Under the pieces are notes generated by a model. That model had not been told where the DNA came from. It was given only the letters and a program-made list of their open reading frames with translations, and did not search any database. The position numbers were made by a program, and so were the translations under genes. This document shows, piece by piece, positions 5,505 through 14,233 of a stretch of 50,197 bases of DNA; position 1 is the first letter of the stretch; every line of letters starts with the position of its first letter. This DNA is from a virus, in IMG/VR virus record IMGVR_UViG_3300032116_000308, positions 1-50,197 of that record. One strand, given 5' to 3'.

Positions 5505-6417
5505 TCTTTCAGAGTCTTTGAAAGATTTTCAGCATATCTCTGATTCAGTAGATACTGCTTTGAATGTTATTCAAGAGGCTCAGAAAGGTAATCGAGTTGT
5601 TTTTCCTACAAAGTGGCCGAGACTCAATCGAAATCTTTTGGGAGGTTTACAGCCTGGCAAAATGTATGTAATTGCGGGACGTCCTGGGGTAGGTAAGAGT
5701 GCTTTTAGCAATCAACTGCTCTTTGACGTTTTGGAAGTCAATCAATCGAAAAATTTAGTAGTTCTCTACTGGTCTTTCGAGATGCCAGACTACCAACAAA
5801 TTATGAGATCTGCAGCTCACTATCTAAATAAGCAGATCTCTGAACTTTACAGTTTGGAGCAAAAAATGTCCGATGCTGAAATCGAACAGTTTAAAACTTC
5901 AACCAATCACTTTCGAAAGTATCCTGTGTACTTCTGTTCTATTCCTCAGAACATGAATAAAATCAAGGAGACTGTTCAGAAGGTAAACATTCGGTACCCT
6001 CATCACACTGTAATCAATCTGTTTGACCACAGCCGATTGATTCTTGGGTCAGAGGATACAGAATTACAGAAATTGAACACTATTTCCAAAACTTGTATGT
6101 GGCTACAGGCCAGGACAGGGTGTATCAATATTCTGCTGTCACAGCTCAACAGAAATATCGAATCTGAGTTTCGTGCCAAAAATCAGTATCAGCCGTTGCT
6201 CACTGATCTCTTCGGCGGAGACTCTATTGGCCAAGATGCTCACGTAGTTATGATGTTGCAGCGACCATTCGATTTATATGGCATTACTGATAAGTACTGC
6301 GGTCAGGATCCCCAAGGTCTATTGGCTTGCCATGTAGAAAAAAACAGGGATGGAGTATTAGGTATGATCCCCTATGAATCCAATCTTGCTACGTTCTCTA
6401 TCGAAGAACGTAAATAA
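5467..6417 (+). CDS. dnaB: DnaB-like replicative helicase
   Basis: 316 aa, corresponding to the RecA-type C-terminal motor of DnaB with little of the N-terminal domain. Walker A is GRPGVGKS at 71-78. The H1a Glu is in WSFEMP (E105). The Walker B region is VINLFDHSRL, the H3 Gln is in LLSQLNR, and the arginine-finger region LFGGDSIGQDAHVVM is well preserved. It would form the hexamer that unwinds the fork for the primase encoded at 8497. The missing N-terminal collar, to which DnaG normally binds, suggests that priming is recruited in another way. Confidence 0.92.
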   Translation: MNLTPEGLQDFSDLSESLKDFQHISDSVDTALNVIQEAQKGNRVVFPTKWPRLNRNLLGGLQPGKMYVIAGRPGVGKSAFSNQLLFDVLEVNQSKNLVVLYWSFEMPDYQQIMRSAAHYLNKQISELYSLEQKMSDAEIEQFKTSTNHFRKYPVYFCSIPQNMNKIKETVQKVNIRYPHHTVINLFDHSRLILGSEDTELQKLNTISKTCMWLQARTGCINILLSQLNRNIESEFRAKNQYQPLLTDLFGGDSIGQDAHVVMMLQRPFDLYGITDKYCGQDPQGLLACHVEKNRDGVLGMIPYESNLATFSIEERK

Positions 6418-6464
6418 GCACAAGTAAATCATTTTCAAATCATTCAAAAGTCACTGTAAAAATC

Positions 6465-7181
6465 ATGGCAGAATCACAAGCGTTTTCACTTCCGACTGAA
6501 GCAGTGCCGGCAAAGAGAAAGAGTCCTAAAAATCTCGTTCTGTACGGCCAACCTAAAATCGGAAAAACAACAGCTGTTGCAACACTGCCTAACTGTCTTA
6601 TTATCGACTTGGAGATGGGAACAGACATGATCTCAGCTCTTAAAGTTCAGGTAAATAACCTGAAAGAACTTTCAGCCCTTGGCAAGGCTATTAAGGATGC
6701 TGGAAAGCCCTACAAATACATTGCTGTGGATACTGTAACAGAGCTCGAAAGTTGGTGTGAGGCAGAAGCAAAGGTGTTGTATAAAGCAACTCCAATTGGT
6801 AAGAATTTTGACCCTGAAAACAAGGGAATCTCAGTTCTTACTTTGCCCAAAGGAGGTGGGTATTTGTACCTCCGGATAGCCATTCAGAAATGGATGAGTG
6901 CTATTGAGCAACTGGCCGATCACATTATTTGGATTGGTCACTTGAGAGACTCCAATATCGAAAAAGCAGGCAAAGAAGTTGCTGCAAAAGATCTGGATCT
7001 CACTGGTAAAGTCCGAAACATTGTGTGTAAAGATGCTGATGCAGTAGGATACATTTTTCGTGAAGAAGGAAAAACGATGATTTCCTTTAACTCCAACGAA
7101 AATGTAAACGCCGGTTCCCGGTGTGAGCATTTGCGCGGTCAGGTCATGGAACTTGACTGGAGTAAAATTTTCATCGACTAA
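6465..7181 (+). CDS. Sak4-like RecA-fold recombination ATPase
   Basis: 238 aa AAA_24-type ATPase. Walker A GQPKIGKT at 28-35, a strand with Asp after it (CLIIDLEMG), a second acidic motif (YIAVDTVTELE) and a WIGHLRD sensor-like strand match the phage Sak4 group of single-strand annealing/recombination proteins, minimal relatives of Rad51/RecA. Known Sak4 proteins work with a phage SSB, and an SSB-like gene lies just downstream (7636), which strengthens the call. The 47-base gap before it is AT-rich without a clear promoter. Confidence 0.82.
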   Translation: MAESQAFSLPTEAVPAKRKSPKNLVLYGQPKIGKTTAVATLPNCLIIDLEMGTDMISALKVQVNNLKELSALGKAIKDAGKPYKYIAVDTVTELESWCEAEAKVLYKATPIGKNFDPENKGISVLTLPKGGGYLYLRIAIQKWMSAIEQLADHIIWIGHLRDSNIEKAGKEVAAKDLDLTGKVRNIVCKDADAVGYIFREEGKTMISFNSNENVNAGSRCEHLRGQVMELDWSKIFID

Positions 7182-7211
7182 CAACGAACACTCTAAAACA
7201 TAATCTCCATT

Positions 7212-7529
7212 ATGGCAATTGATGCCCAAATGCAGCCGACTACTCCGGCCGCAAATCTCGCTGAAGCTGCTGCTCCTAAGGAGCCGCGCCGTATCAAAAT
7301 TTCTGAAATTCTCTCTGACCTGGAAAACGGTTTGGAGCGTGAAGACATTCAGAAAAAGTATGACCTGCGTCCTACCGACATAACTGAACTCTTCAAGCAC
7401 CCAAAACTGAAAGGCAAGCGTGCAAAGAAGAAAGTTACTCGTCTGATCATCATTGATGACGAAGAAGCAGGTGTTATCTCTGCATCGACAGAACTGCCAA
7501 CTGCTCCGGCAGAAGAACTGGAAAACTGA
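7212..7529 (+). CDS. small basic protein between Sak4 and SSB
   Basis: 105 aa in three parts: an Ala/Pro-rich flexible N-terminus, a central basic helical segment (residues about 28-75, RRIKISEILSDLENG.., then KKYDLRPTDITELFKHPKL, then KGKRAKKK) that resembles a helix-turn-helix, and an acidic/Ala C-terminal tail. The arrangement suggests a nucleic-acid binding accessory factor for the recombination pair it sits between. No named family recognised. It starts 30 bases after the Sak4 stop. Confidence 0.7.
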   Translation: MAIDAQMQPTTPAANLAEAAAPKEPRRIKISEILSDLENGLEREDIQKKYDLRPTDITELFKHPKLKGKRAKKKVTRLIIIDDEEAGVISASTELPTAPAEELEN

Positions 7530-7543
7530 ATTACAGCGGATGT

Positions 7544-7566
7544 GAGGTATAAGTTTTTTTATCCTC
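7544..7566 (+). other. hairpin in SSB leader
   Basis: GAGG-ATAA (7544-7552, with one bulged T) pairs with TTATCCTC (7559-7566) around a U-rich loop. It lies in the 106-base gap before the SSB-like gene. It lacks a trailing T run, so it is not a standard terminator; a regulatory or attenuating role is possible. The remainder of the gap is AT-rich without a promoter match. Confidence 0.3.
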
Positions 7567-7635
7567 CTCCACTGTCTGAAATTTTCCAGAAGTTGTCAAA
7601 TCAAAAAGTCAAACGAACAACAATCTACAAACAAA

Positions 7636-8427
7636 ATGGCAGTTCAGTCAAATAATTCTGATGAAGCAGTAGTAGGTTCGTATAGCCTGTACGCAGGTAT
7701 TGCGACCGTCTCTGTTCTGGCCGTAAATCCTTCAAAGGACGAGCTGGCCAAAATTGGCATCAATGTTCAAAACGAACCTGAGTATACAGTTTCGTTTTCC
7801 GATGACACATTCAACAAGATTGTGTTCTGGGTGAAGAGCGAAGAGCCTGATTTTACTTCCCGAATCGAAATTCTTGTTCAACCAAAAATGCGAACCAGCA
7901 AAGATGGTGGCAAATCCATGTGGGTGAACAATATTGGTCAGATCACATGGTCTGATCAGGTTCCAGGATACGATTGGTGGAAGAATCCTGACAAGTCCCG
8001 GAAAGCATATGTTGGTGAGGACACTCTCATCAACTTGCTCAAGGCTTGGGCTAACGTAGCAAATGGCGGTGAGGTATCTATTGACACCCCAACCAAAGTG
8101 TTTGCCGGCGACGTTTCCGAGCTGAAAGGTTATGTGGAGCATCTGAAAGAAAATCGTTTCCGTGTACTCTTCGGAGTAAAGGACGAAAAGTACCAGGTAG
8201 CTTACACCAAGCACTTCGGCCGGCTCAAGCCAGTTCGTGATGACCTGTTCATCAAGGAACTGAATGATGAGTATGGGTCTTTCAAAGCATGGTATCCGAA
8301 AAATCTTCAACTCATTGCTTTCAAGCCAGAGCTTGTCGCTCCGGATCCTGAAAACTACGAGGTGACTGAAGAGGCCGGACCAGTTACAGCAGCGGAAACC
8401 AACGCAGCTGACGATCTTCCGTTCTAA
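7636..8427 (+). CDS. ssb: single-stranded DNA-binding protein
   Basis: 263 aa. The last five residues are DDLPF, preceded by a flexible Glu/Ala/Thr-rich tail: the acidic hydrophobic tip that SSB proteins use to recruit replication and repair partners (E. coli SSB ends in the comparable DDIPF). The N-terminal body is beta-rich with many aromatic residues (VFWVKSEEPDF, WWKNPDKSRKAY), compatible with an OB-like fold, though primary-sequence similarity to bacterial SSB is weak. Phage SSBs of about this size are common in Bacteroidota phages. It would coat ssDNA for the Sak4-like protein and the helicase. A strong terminator follows 12 bases after the stop. Confidence 0.8.
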   Translation: MAVQSNNSDEAVVGSYSLYAGIATVSVLAVNPSKDELAKIGINVQNEPEYTVSFSDDTFNKIVFWVKSEEPDFTSRIEILVQPKMRTSKDGGKSMWVNNIGQITWSDQVPGYDWWKNPDKSRKAYVGEDTLINLLKAWANVANGGEVSIDTPTKVFAGDVSELKGYVEHLKENRFRVLFGVKDEKYQVAYTKHFGRLKPVRDDLFIKELNDEYGSFKAWYPKNLQLIAFKPELVAPDPENYEVTEEAGPVTAAETNAADDLPF

Positions 8428-8439
8428 CGGTCAATTTCT

Positions 8440-8482
8440 ACAAAGATTTGGGGGCTCTTATACAGGAGCCCCCTTTCTTTGT
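8440..8482 (+). terminator. Rho-independent terminator after ssb
   Basis: GGGGGCTC (8450-8457) pairs perfectly with GAGCCCCC (8466-8473) around an eight-base loop and is followed by TTTCTTTG. Outer arms ACAAAGA (8440-8446) and TCTTTGT (8476-8482) extend the stem. It ends the transcript for the preceding block, or reduces read-through so that ssb is made in excess over the primase, whose ATG lies only 15 bases further on. Confidence 0.85.
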
Positions 8483-8496
8483 AAATTTCATCCGAA

Positions 8497-9513
8497 ATGA
8501 TACAGGCTAGGGACAGCAATTCATATCTGCACAAAGATGTGATCCTGAGCATGATTTCTGAATATGACATTTTCAGGTTTTACTGTAATCCTTTTCGTGA
8601 TGTGAACCATCGATTTTGCAGTGAACTCAGAAAGGACACTAACCCTACTTGTAAGATTGTTTTCCTTCGAGGAAAGCTGATCTACAAAGATTTTGCTACT
8701 GGAGATGCTCTTGATTGCTTTGATTACATCTGTAAGAAATTCAATCTTACTTTCATTGAAGCATTGAAAGTTGTAGATGCAGATTTTGGGTTAGGGCTTA
8801 CTACCGGACAGTCGTTAAAACCAGCAGTTGCCATGACTTATGGAAACGTTGAGTACCGACCGCCGGTAGAGACTAAGTTGCAAAAAAGACAGCGGCCGTG
8901 GATCCAGGCAGACAAGGATTACTGGGCACAGTTTGGAATCAGTATTGAGTTGTTGGAAGCGTATAACGTAGAAGCAATAGATCATTACTGGATCAACGAT
9001 GACCGGTACAAATGCAAAAGCCTTGGCTATGCCTACAAATTCGGTCCAAGAATGAAAATCTATCAGCCTTTGGAGAGCAGAGAAAAGAAGTGGATAAGCA
9101 ACACTAAAAAAACGGATTTGCAGGGGTACGAACAGTTACCTGCAACCGGAGAATTGGTTTTACTTGCCTCATCTTTAAAAGATGTGATGACACTACGGTC
9201 TCTTGGGTATTATGCAATTGCAATGCAGGGAGAATCGATTGTTCCTGATGTAGAGTTGATCCATAGATTGCAGCAACGATTTAAGTTGGTAGCAGTTCTT
9301 TACGATAACGACTTTACCAAAACGGACAATCCTGGGCAAACCATTGCCAATAAGGTATGTGCAACATATCACTTGCTGAACATTGTATTACCATCACATT
9401 ACAAATCCAAAGACATCTCTGACTTTGTTCGAGATCATGGAAAACAGGCGGCCCTTCGTATCATTCGTATTCAGTTACCAATTACAATCTATGAGAACGA
9501 AGAACTACCGTAA
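8497..9513 (+). CDS. DnaG-type DNA primase
   Basis: 338 aa. The N-terminal part (about 28-95: YCNPFRDVNHRFCSELRKD..., DFATGDALDCFDYI) has the shape of the CHC2 domain of DnaG-type primases, but the zinc-binding Cys/His set is not complete. The TOPRIM core follows: LLASSLKD at 222-229, where DnaG has its catalytic Glu, and the D-x-D motif YDND at 269-272. Substitution of the Glu position by Ser is also seen, from memory, in other Bacteroidota phage primases. The end (KDISDFVRDHG) is the usual D-x-x-D-x-x-x-x-x-G. It would prime lagging strands for the DnaB-like helicase. It overlaps the nuclease gene by 23 bases. Confidence 0.85.
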   Translation: MIQARDSNSYLHKDVILSMISEYDIFRFYCNPFRDVNHRFCSELRKDTNPTCKIVFLRGKLIYKDFATGDALDCFDYICKKFNLTFIEALKVVDADFGLGLTTGQSLKPAVAMTYGNVEYRPPVETKLQKRQRPWIQADKDYWAQFGISIELLEAYNVEAIDHYWINDDRYKCKSLGYAYKFGPRMKIYQPLESREKKWISNTKKTDLQGYEQLPATGELVLLASSLKDVMTLRSLGYYAIAMQGESIVPDVELIHRLQQRFKLVAVLYDNDFTKTDNPGQTIANKVCATYHLLNIVLPSHYKSKDISDFVRDHGKQAALRIIRIQLPITIYENEELP

Positions 9514-10033
9514 CAGCCGCAACAAAGGACAACTGCGTGCCACCAAAAAAGATCAGGCCCTGCCAAGCAAAAAGAACAAGAAGATCAAAAATGCTCAGGC
9601 TCTGACTGTAGATGGGATTGAATTCAAATCCCGTCTCGAAGTTTATACCTACCAGCAGCTTTTGAAGTATAACCTGGTTGCTGATTACGAACAGCATAAG
9701 TTTCAACTCGTGGAAGGGTTTCATTACTCCGGACCATGCCTTGAAAATACTGTTCGTGGAGTACTTCAGGACAATTGCTCTGGCGGTAAGAAAACTTTGG
9801 GGATCACGTATAAACCGGACTTTGTTTGTGTGGATCCGGATACCAAGAAAATCCGATGGGTAATTGAATGTAAGGGTTATCAAAATGATAGGTTTCCACT
9901 TGTATGGAAAATGTTCAAAAGGCTGTTCATCGAACAGGAGAACCCCTGTCCTCTTTTCAAGCCCAGAAATCAGTCTCAAGTCAATCAGTGCATTAAGATG
10001 ATTCTGGAATACGAAGCATCTCTCAAAACTTAA
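9491..10033 (+). CDS. PDDEXK endonuclease
   Basis: 180 aa from the ATG at 9491; an upstream start at 9383 would lie inside the primase gene and give an unstructured extension, so I reject it. After a very basic N-terminus there is a PDDEXK core: E50 in FKSRLE, PD at 109-110 (YKPDFVCVD) and the E-x-K motif at 126-128 (WVIECKG). Related phage enzymes are Holliday-junction or nicking endonucleases (T7 endonuclease I and DUF1064-like). Recombination-intermediate resolution would suit its place in this block. The substrate is inferred only. Confidence 0.82.
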   Translation: MRTKNYRNSRNKGQLRATKKDQALPSKKNKKIKNAQALTVDGIEFKSRLEVYTYQQLLKYNLVADYEQHKFQLVEGFHYSGPCLENTVRGVLQDNCSGGKKTLGITYKPDFVCVDPDTKKIRWVIECKGYQNDRFPLVWKMFKRLFIEQENPCPLFKPRNQSQVNQCIKMILEYEASLKT

Positions 10034-10053
10034 TTCATACCAGACACCTCACT

Positions 10054-13000
10054 ATGAGTGTAAAAACCATTGAAGAGGAGTATATTGGTAAAGACACTGG
10101 AGTTGCAAAGAAGATTAATGCCGGCGCCACACGTTTGGTCTTTGATATTTTGCAGTCAACTCAGTATTCTACACCCATACCCTCAACTGTTCGAGAGCTG
10201 GTGGTCAATGCATTTGACTCTCAGCGTGAAAAAGAAATTGCGATTGAAATTCTTACCGGCCAGAAAAAAGTAGAAGACTACTACATTACCCGGGAAGGAG
10301 AGCAATACGCTGACTCTAACTTCAATCCTGACTATTACGATCTCAGCCGATTGGATACAGTAAACAATACAGTCGAAGTTGTGTACGAGCACAACCCGGG
10401 CGTAGGTTACTGTGATCGTTTTCGGATTAAGGATTATGGTGTTGGAATTGGAGCGCGTCGTTTAGAAGGTGTCCTCGAGCTTGGATATTCTACTAAACGC
10501 AATACATCTGAGAACTTTGGTGCATTCGGGTTAGGGGCAAAAGTTGCTCTTTCAACCGGAGTGGATTATTATGTTCTCGAAAGTGTGTACAATGGCAAAC
10601 GAGTGAAAGCTCATTGCTTCAATTACAAGACTGACTTTGTAATTCCCAGATTTCGTGCAGATGGCACGGAGAATCCAAAAATGACTTTGAGTGATGGTAC
10701 CACCATTTACTACGAAGAAGTTGATGGATGCAACTGGACAGAGATCAGTTTTGGTGTTAAGAAACACAATTCTGTAAGGTTCAAAGAATCTGTTGTAGAG
10801 CAGTTGAACTATCTTCAGAATGTACGTTTCTGGGAACGACTGGAGTCTGGTGCAATGCAGGAAGTCTATTTTAAAACTTCTGTGCTGTACGATTCAGAAA
10901 CCATGATCGTCAGCAAAAGCACAGGGCTCGCCCGGCCCCACATCGTTATCGTTAAAGGAAAGAATTCCAGCAGCGGTATCAATTATGGGTATGTGGATTT
11001 CAAAGAGCTCGAAATGGAAGAGCTTTTCGGGCCGGTAGGGTTTAAGTGCCCTATTCGACAGACCTACGTGAATGATGATGGAGAAGTGGTAGTTGTTCAG
11101 GACGGTGTAGATGTGACTCCATCTCGGGAAAAAGTAATCTGGAGTGAATCCACGAAAGCTTTTGTCCAGGATATGTTGCGCCGGGCTGCGGCAGAAGTAT
11201 CAGAACTTGTGAGTACAGAGCTCAGTCAAACAGACTTCCTCAAGTGGCTTGAAGCAGCCATGGCAGTAGCTAATGGGCGCAGTAAAACTTCTGACAAGTC
11301 TGAGGCTATTCTGGTTACTCTTTCAAGGGTAATCGATACTAAAAGCTTGAGGCTGCAGTACAGCGGTTCTAAGGGAATTTACTTTACCAACACACTGAAT
11401 TTGTTTCAGTATTTTGATGTAAAGATTCACAGACTTGTTCCTGCAAGTTTCAATGCCTATGATGTAATCGAAGAACTCGAAGGAGATGTTTCAGAGCATG
11501 AAAGCATTGCTGAGGATGGTGAGTCCGGGTTAAAAGGATTCAAACTGATTTCCAAAACCTACTCCACCAAATCAGATCCTCCACTTACAGCGGAGCATAT
11601 CTTCCACCGTGAAAAAATTGTCTCTAAGCTGCGAAGTCATTACATTCTCAACGAGTATTTGAAAAAGACTACTGGCAGCACTTCGGACTACTACATTACA
11701 ATTCGAAGAAAAGCAACAGGAAGCTTTCTTACGGATATTCTGCCCGAGAATCGAAAGACTTACGAAGAGGGAATTGTGAAGCAGCAAGATCTGATTGAAA
11801 GCTTACTCAGCAAATCTTCACACTACAAGTTTCTGGATGACATTGAAGTTCCTGAGGAATATAAGGATGTGTTTAAAACAGCCGCTGCAGCTGAAGAGCA
11901 TAAGCAAGCTATGAAAAACATGAGTCCTGCTGAAATCAGGGAAATGTTTGAAGAGATAGTTTGTTACACAGTTCGTCCTGAGCATCTTAGAACTCGTCAT
12001 TATGATATGAAGGATCTTGAAGATTCTTTTGTGTGGGACAAAATAGAACTTCCGTTCAAATCCCTTTTGGAGTGTAAGAGTACAATTTACTACGGTACTA
12101 ATGAAGATGAGCTGCTTTTGAAAAAAGTAGCTGCCATTATTCAACCTTCAGCGCCGTCTGTTGCAGACATCTACAAAGATTCATCATCCAAATTTAGCTT
12201 GCGCACTTCAAGTGATAACAACCCAAAATTGTTCTTTTACGAATATCCGCCGTCTCGACTGCGATTGGGTGTAGACTCTGAAGGATTCTTAACGTGGCAG
12301 GACGGTGGTAGCCCCACAGACGTAGGAACGCAGCTCTCTAAAACACCTATCAAAGCATCTCAGGTTTTGAAGGTTAATACTGCACTTGCAGCAAAGCTGA
12401 GCAAATTAAATCTGCCGCACCTTCGTCCTGTTGATGAATTCTTTTTGGCCGAAAATGAAAAAGGAGAACTTACATGTGCTCCTGAAATGAAACAGTTTCT
12501 GACTGCATACTACATACAGAAAATTTTCCCAGAGCACACTGAAATAGAAAGGTTTACACAAGTCTTTGATGTACCGTATCTCAACGAGAACTATCCCGTT
12601 GCGTACAAAATCATTAAAAGATTTGTAGCAGAAATATTTGAGTATGACACTTATTTCCGGATTCAAATTCTTTTGCGAACTCCGGAATTTATGTCTACTT
12701 TCGAGAAGTATATCAAGTTCCAACTCTTTTGTGCCATGCCTGAAGATCAGCAGGAAGGGTATGGAGGAAAGGAACAGGTTTCGGAAGAACTTTTTGTGCT
12801 TTCTGACATTCCCGGGGCAGACTTTATCAGCCTTGACATAGTTCAGGTTTCTGAATTCTGCGAAGAGTTTTCACAAAGTGCAAAGTACTTACTCGGTAGA
12901 GTTGAAAATGGAGAAAGCGCTGCACTTTACGGCGACTACACCTCAACTGAATACCAGAAGCAAGTTGAAACGTACCTTAAAGCTGTGGGTGCGTTGGCAG

Positions 13001-13056
13001 TTGAACTTCCGTTGACAGCAATAGAAAATCTCAAAAAGCAACACCCTGACTTATGA
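10054..13056 (+). CDS. rIIA: rIIA-like GHKL ATPase
   Basis: 1000 aa. The N-terminal 250 residues form a GHKL (gyrase/Hsp90/MutL-type) ATPase: N box with E48 and N52 (RELVVNAFDS), G1 box DYGVGI at 127-132 and G2 box GAFGLGAK at 156-163. The rest is a long helical/mixed region without recognised motifs. T4 rIIA (about 725 aa) has the same ATPase, and the next gene is rIIB-like, which makes the rIIA call strong. In T4 the pair protects against exclusion by a lambda prophage and is membrane-associated. This protein is clearly longer than T4's. Its TGA overlaps the rIIB start by four bases. Confidence 0.85.
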   Translation: MSVKTIEEEYIGKDTGVAKKINAGATRLVFDILQSTQYSTPIPSTVRELVVNAFDSQREKEIAIEILTGQKKVEDYYITREGEQYADSNFNPDYYDLSRLDTVNNTVEVVYEHNPGVGYCDRFRIKDYGVGIGARRLEGVLELGYSTKRNTSENFGAFGLGAKVALSTGVDYYVLESVYNGKRVKAHCFNYKTDFVIPRFRADGTENPKMTLSDGTTIYYEEVDGCNWTEISFGVKKHNSVRFKESVVEQLNYLQNVRFWERLESGAMQEVYFKTSVLYDSETMIVSKSTGLARPHIVIVKGKNSSSGINYGYVDFKELEMEELFGPVGFKCPIRQTYVNDDGEVVVVQDGVDVTPSREKVIWSESTKAFVQDMLRRAAAEVSELVSTELSQTDFLKWLEAAMAVANGRSKTSDKSEAILVTLSRVIDTKSLRLQYSGSKGIYFTNTLNLFQYFDVKIHRLVPASFNAYDVIEELEGDVSEHESIAEDGESGLKGFKLISKTYSTKSDPPLTAEHIFHREKIVSKLRSHYILNEYLKKTTGSTSDYYITIRRKATGSFLTDILPENRKTYEEGIVKQQDLIESLLSKSSHYKFLDDIEVPEEYKDVFKTAAAAEEHKQAMKNMSPAEIREMFEEIVCYTVRPEHLRTRHYDMKDLEDSFVWDKIELPFKSLLECKSTIYYGTNEDELLLKKVAAIIQPSAPSVADIYKDSSSKFSLRTSSDNNPKLFFYEYPPSRLRLGVDSEGFLTWQDGGSPTDVGTQLSKTPIKASQVLKVNTALAAKLSKLNLPHLRPVDEFFLAENEKGELTCAPEMKQFLTAYYIQKIFPEHTEIERFTQVFDVPYLNENYPVAYKIIKRFVAEIFEYDTYFRIQILLRTPEFMSTFEKYIKFQLFCAMPEDQQEGYGGKEQVSEELFVLSDIPGADFISLDIVQVSEFCEEFSQSAKYLLGRVENGESAALYGDYTSTEYQKQVETYLKAVGALAVELPLTAIENLKKQHPDL

Positions 13057-14222
13057 TCACCATCAATGTGATTGATAATCAAATTGTAGGTTCTTGCGGA
13101 GAAGAAGCGTTTACCGTTCCTTTTACCAAAGAGCTTTACGAAAAGATTCAGCACCTTGCCGAAAAAGGCAATACTGCTGAAAACATGGCAGATTACACTG
13201 CTGTGGTAGCGGAAATTACAGAGCTCACAAAATATGACGCTTCTCAGAAAATTCAGGACCGGCATCCGAACATTTATGTTCAGCCGGGCACCGGAAAGTT
13301 TTTCCTGAAGAATGGAGATGTAGTTTCGTCTGTGCCAATGCCAAAACCATTGGTGGATCGTATTTACGATTCCATGGACAAAGACATCGACTTCGATCCA
13401 CTGATCAAAATGTGGGTGCGTTGGATGCGTAACCCAATCCTGCACAAGAAGATGAAAGCCGGCACAGGAGAACGCTTCTCTGCACGCTTCTTTTCTTTCG
13501 TGAATGCAAAGTACATGCACCCGGGGCTGAAAGCCAAGCTCATGAAAGAGCATGGATATTCTGAAGAAGTGGCAGCAGAAAAAGCTACCATCTATCAAAT
13601 GAAGATCACTGCAGAAGGTCTTCTCAATGGTTATAAAGTATCCAAAGAGATCCTGGAAAAATTCAATCCGGAGACCGGTGAAAAAGAGCCACGCTACAAG
13701 CGTACTTTCAACATCAACACCGGAGAAATTGAATCTGACGGACTTCCAGAATTCGTGGAAAATCGTCTGTTTCAACCCGCTGTTATGGGTACTAATGGGG
13801 ATCCTTTTTGGTGCATAGGTATAAATGGATTCAAAAAGCCAGGACATTTTATCCGTGTCGGATGTGTACACCGTCTTGACAGTTGGGATCAGGTAAACAC
13901 AAATGATGAAGCCGCTTGCGTAAAAGGCCTTCATGTTGGTGGCCTTATCTACATCAACAACTACTCTGGAGAAGTCCATAATATTTTCGTGGATCCTATG
14001 CACATTGGTGCAGTTCCGGAAGGTGGTGATGGTGCCATCCGTTGCATTCAGTACTTCGTGCATTCCAGCTTGGCTGGGGTGAATGGTTCCATTTACCATT
14101 CGTCCAAGTATGCCAACATGACTGATGCTGAGTGGAATGACATGCGTACTGTAGCCATTGCAGAAATGGAGGCAGCATCTGCAAAAATCGAAGGTGAAAA
14201 GCAGGAACTGACAAGCCTTTAA
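13053..14222 (+). CDS. rIIB: rIIB-like protein
   Basis: 389 aa, coupled to rIIA by an ATGA overlap. The middle (about 100-150, a helical segment with PLIKMWVRWMRNP) and the C-terminal segment (CVKGLHVGG..., then IFVDPMHIGAVPEGGDGAIRC) reproduce the layout of rIIB proteins of T4 and other phages, where a Cys-x-x-GLHV motif and a D-P-x-x-x-x-A-V-P motif are typical. T4 rIIB is about 312 aa. The biochemical role of rIIB is not established; it is needed together with rIIA. A large reverse-strand ORF across this gene is a shadow. Confidence 0.82.
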   Translation: MITINVIDNQIVGSCGEEAFTVPFTKELYEKIQHLAEKGNTAENMADYTAVVAEITELTKYDASQKIQDRHPNIYVQPGTGKFFLKNGDVVSSVPMPKPLVDRIYDSMDKDIDFDPLIKMWVRWMRNPILHKKMKAGTGERFSARFFSFVNAKYMHPGLKAKLMKEHGYSEEVAAEKATIYQMKITAEGLLNGYKVSKEILEKFNPETGEKEPRYKRTFNINTGEIESDGLPEFVENRLFQPAVMGTNGDPFWCIGINGFKKPGHFIRVGCVHRLDSWDQVNTNDEAACVKGLHVGGLIYINNYSGEVHNIFVDPMHIGAVPEGGDGAIRCIQYFVHSSLAGVNGSIYHSSKYANMTDAEWNDMRTVAIAEMEAASAKIEGEKQELTSL

Positions 14223-14233
14223 TCCTTTCTATT

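Noticed and set aside
9383-9490. Upstream extension of the PDDEXK nuclease
   Set aside because: These 36 codons lie inside the primase gene and give sequence without domain character; the ATG at 9491 gives a normal basic N-terminus.
12936-14099. 387-residue reverse-strand ORF opposite the rIIB-like gene
   Set aside because: It lies wholly over well-supported rightward genes, is rich in Cys/His/Phe as expected of an antisense shadow, and has no recognisable motif.
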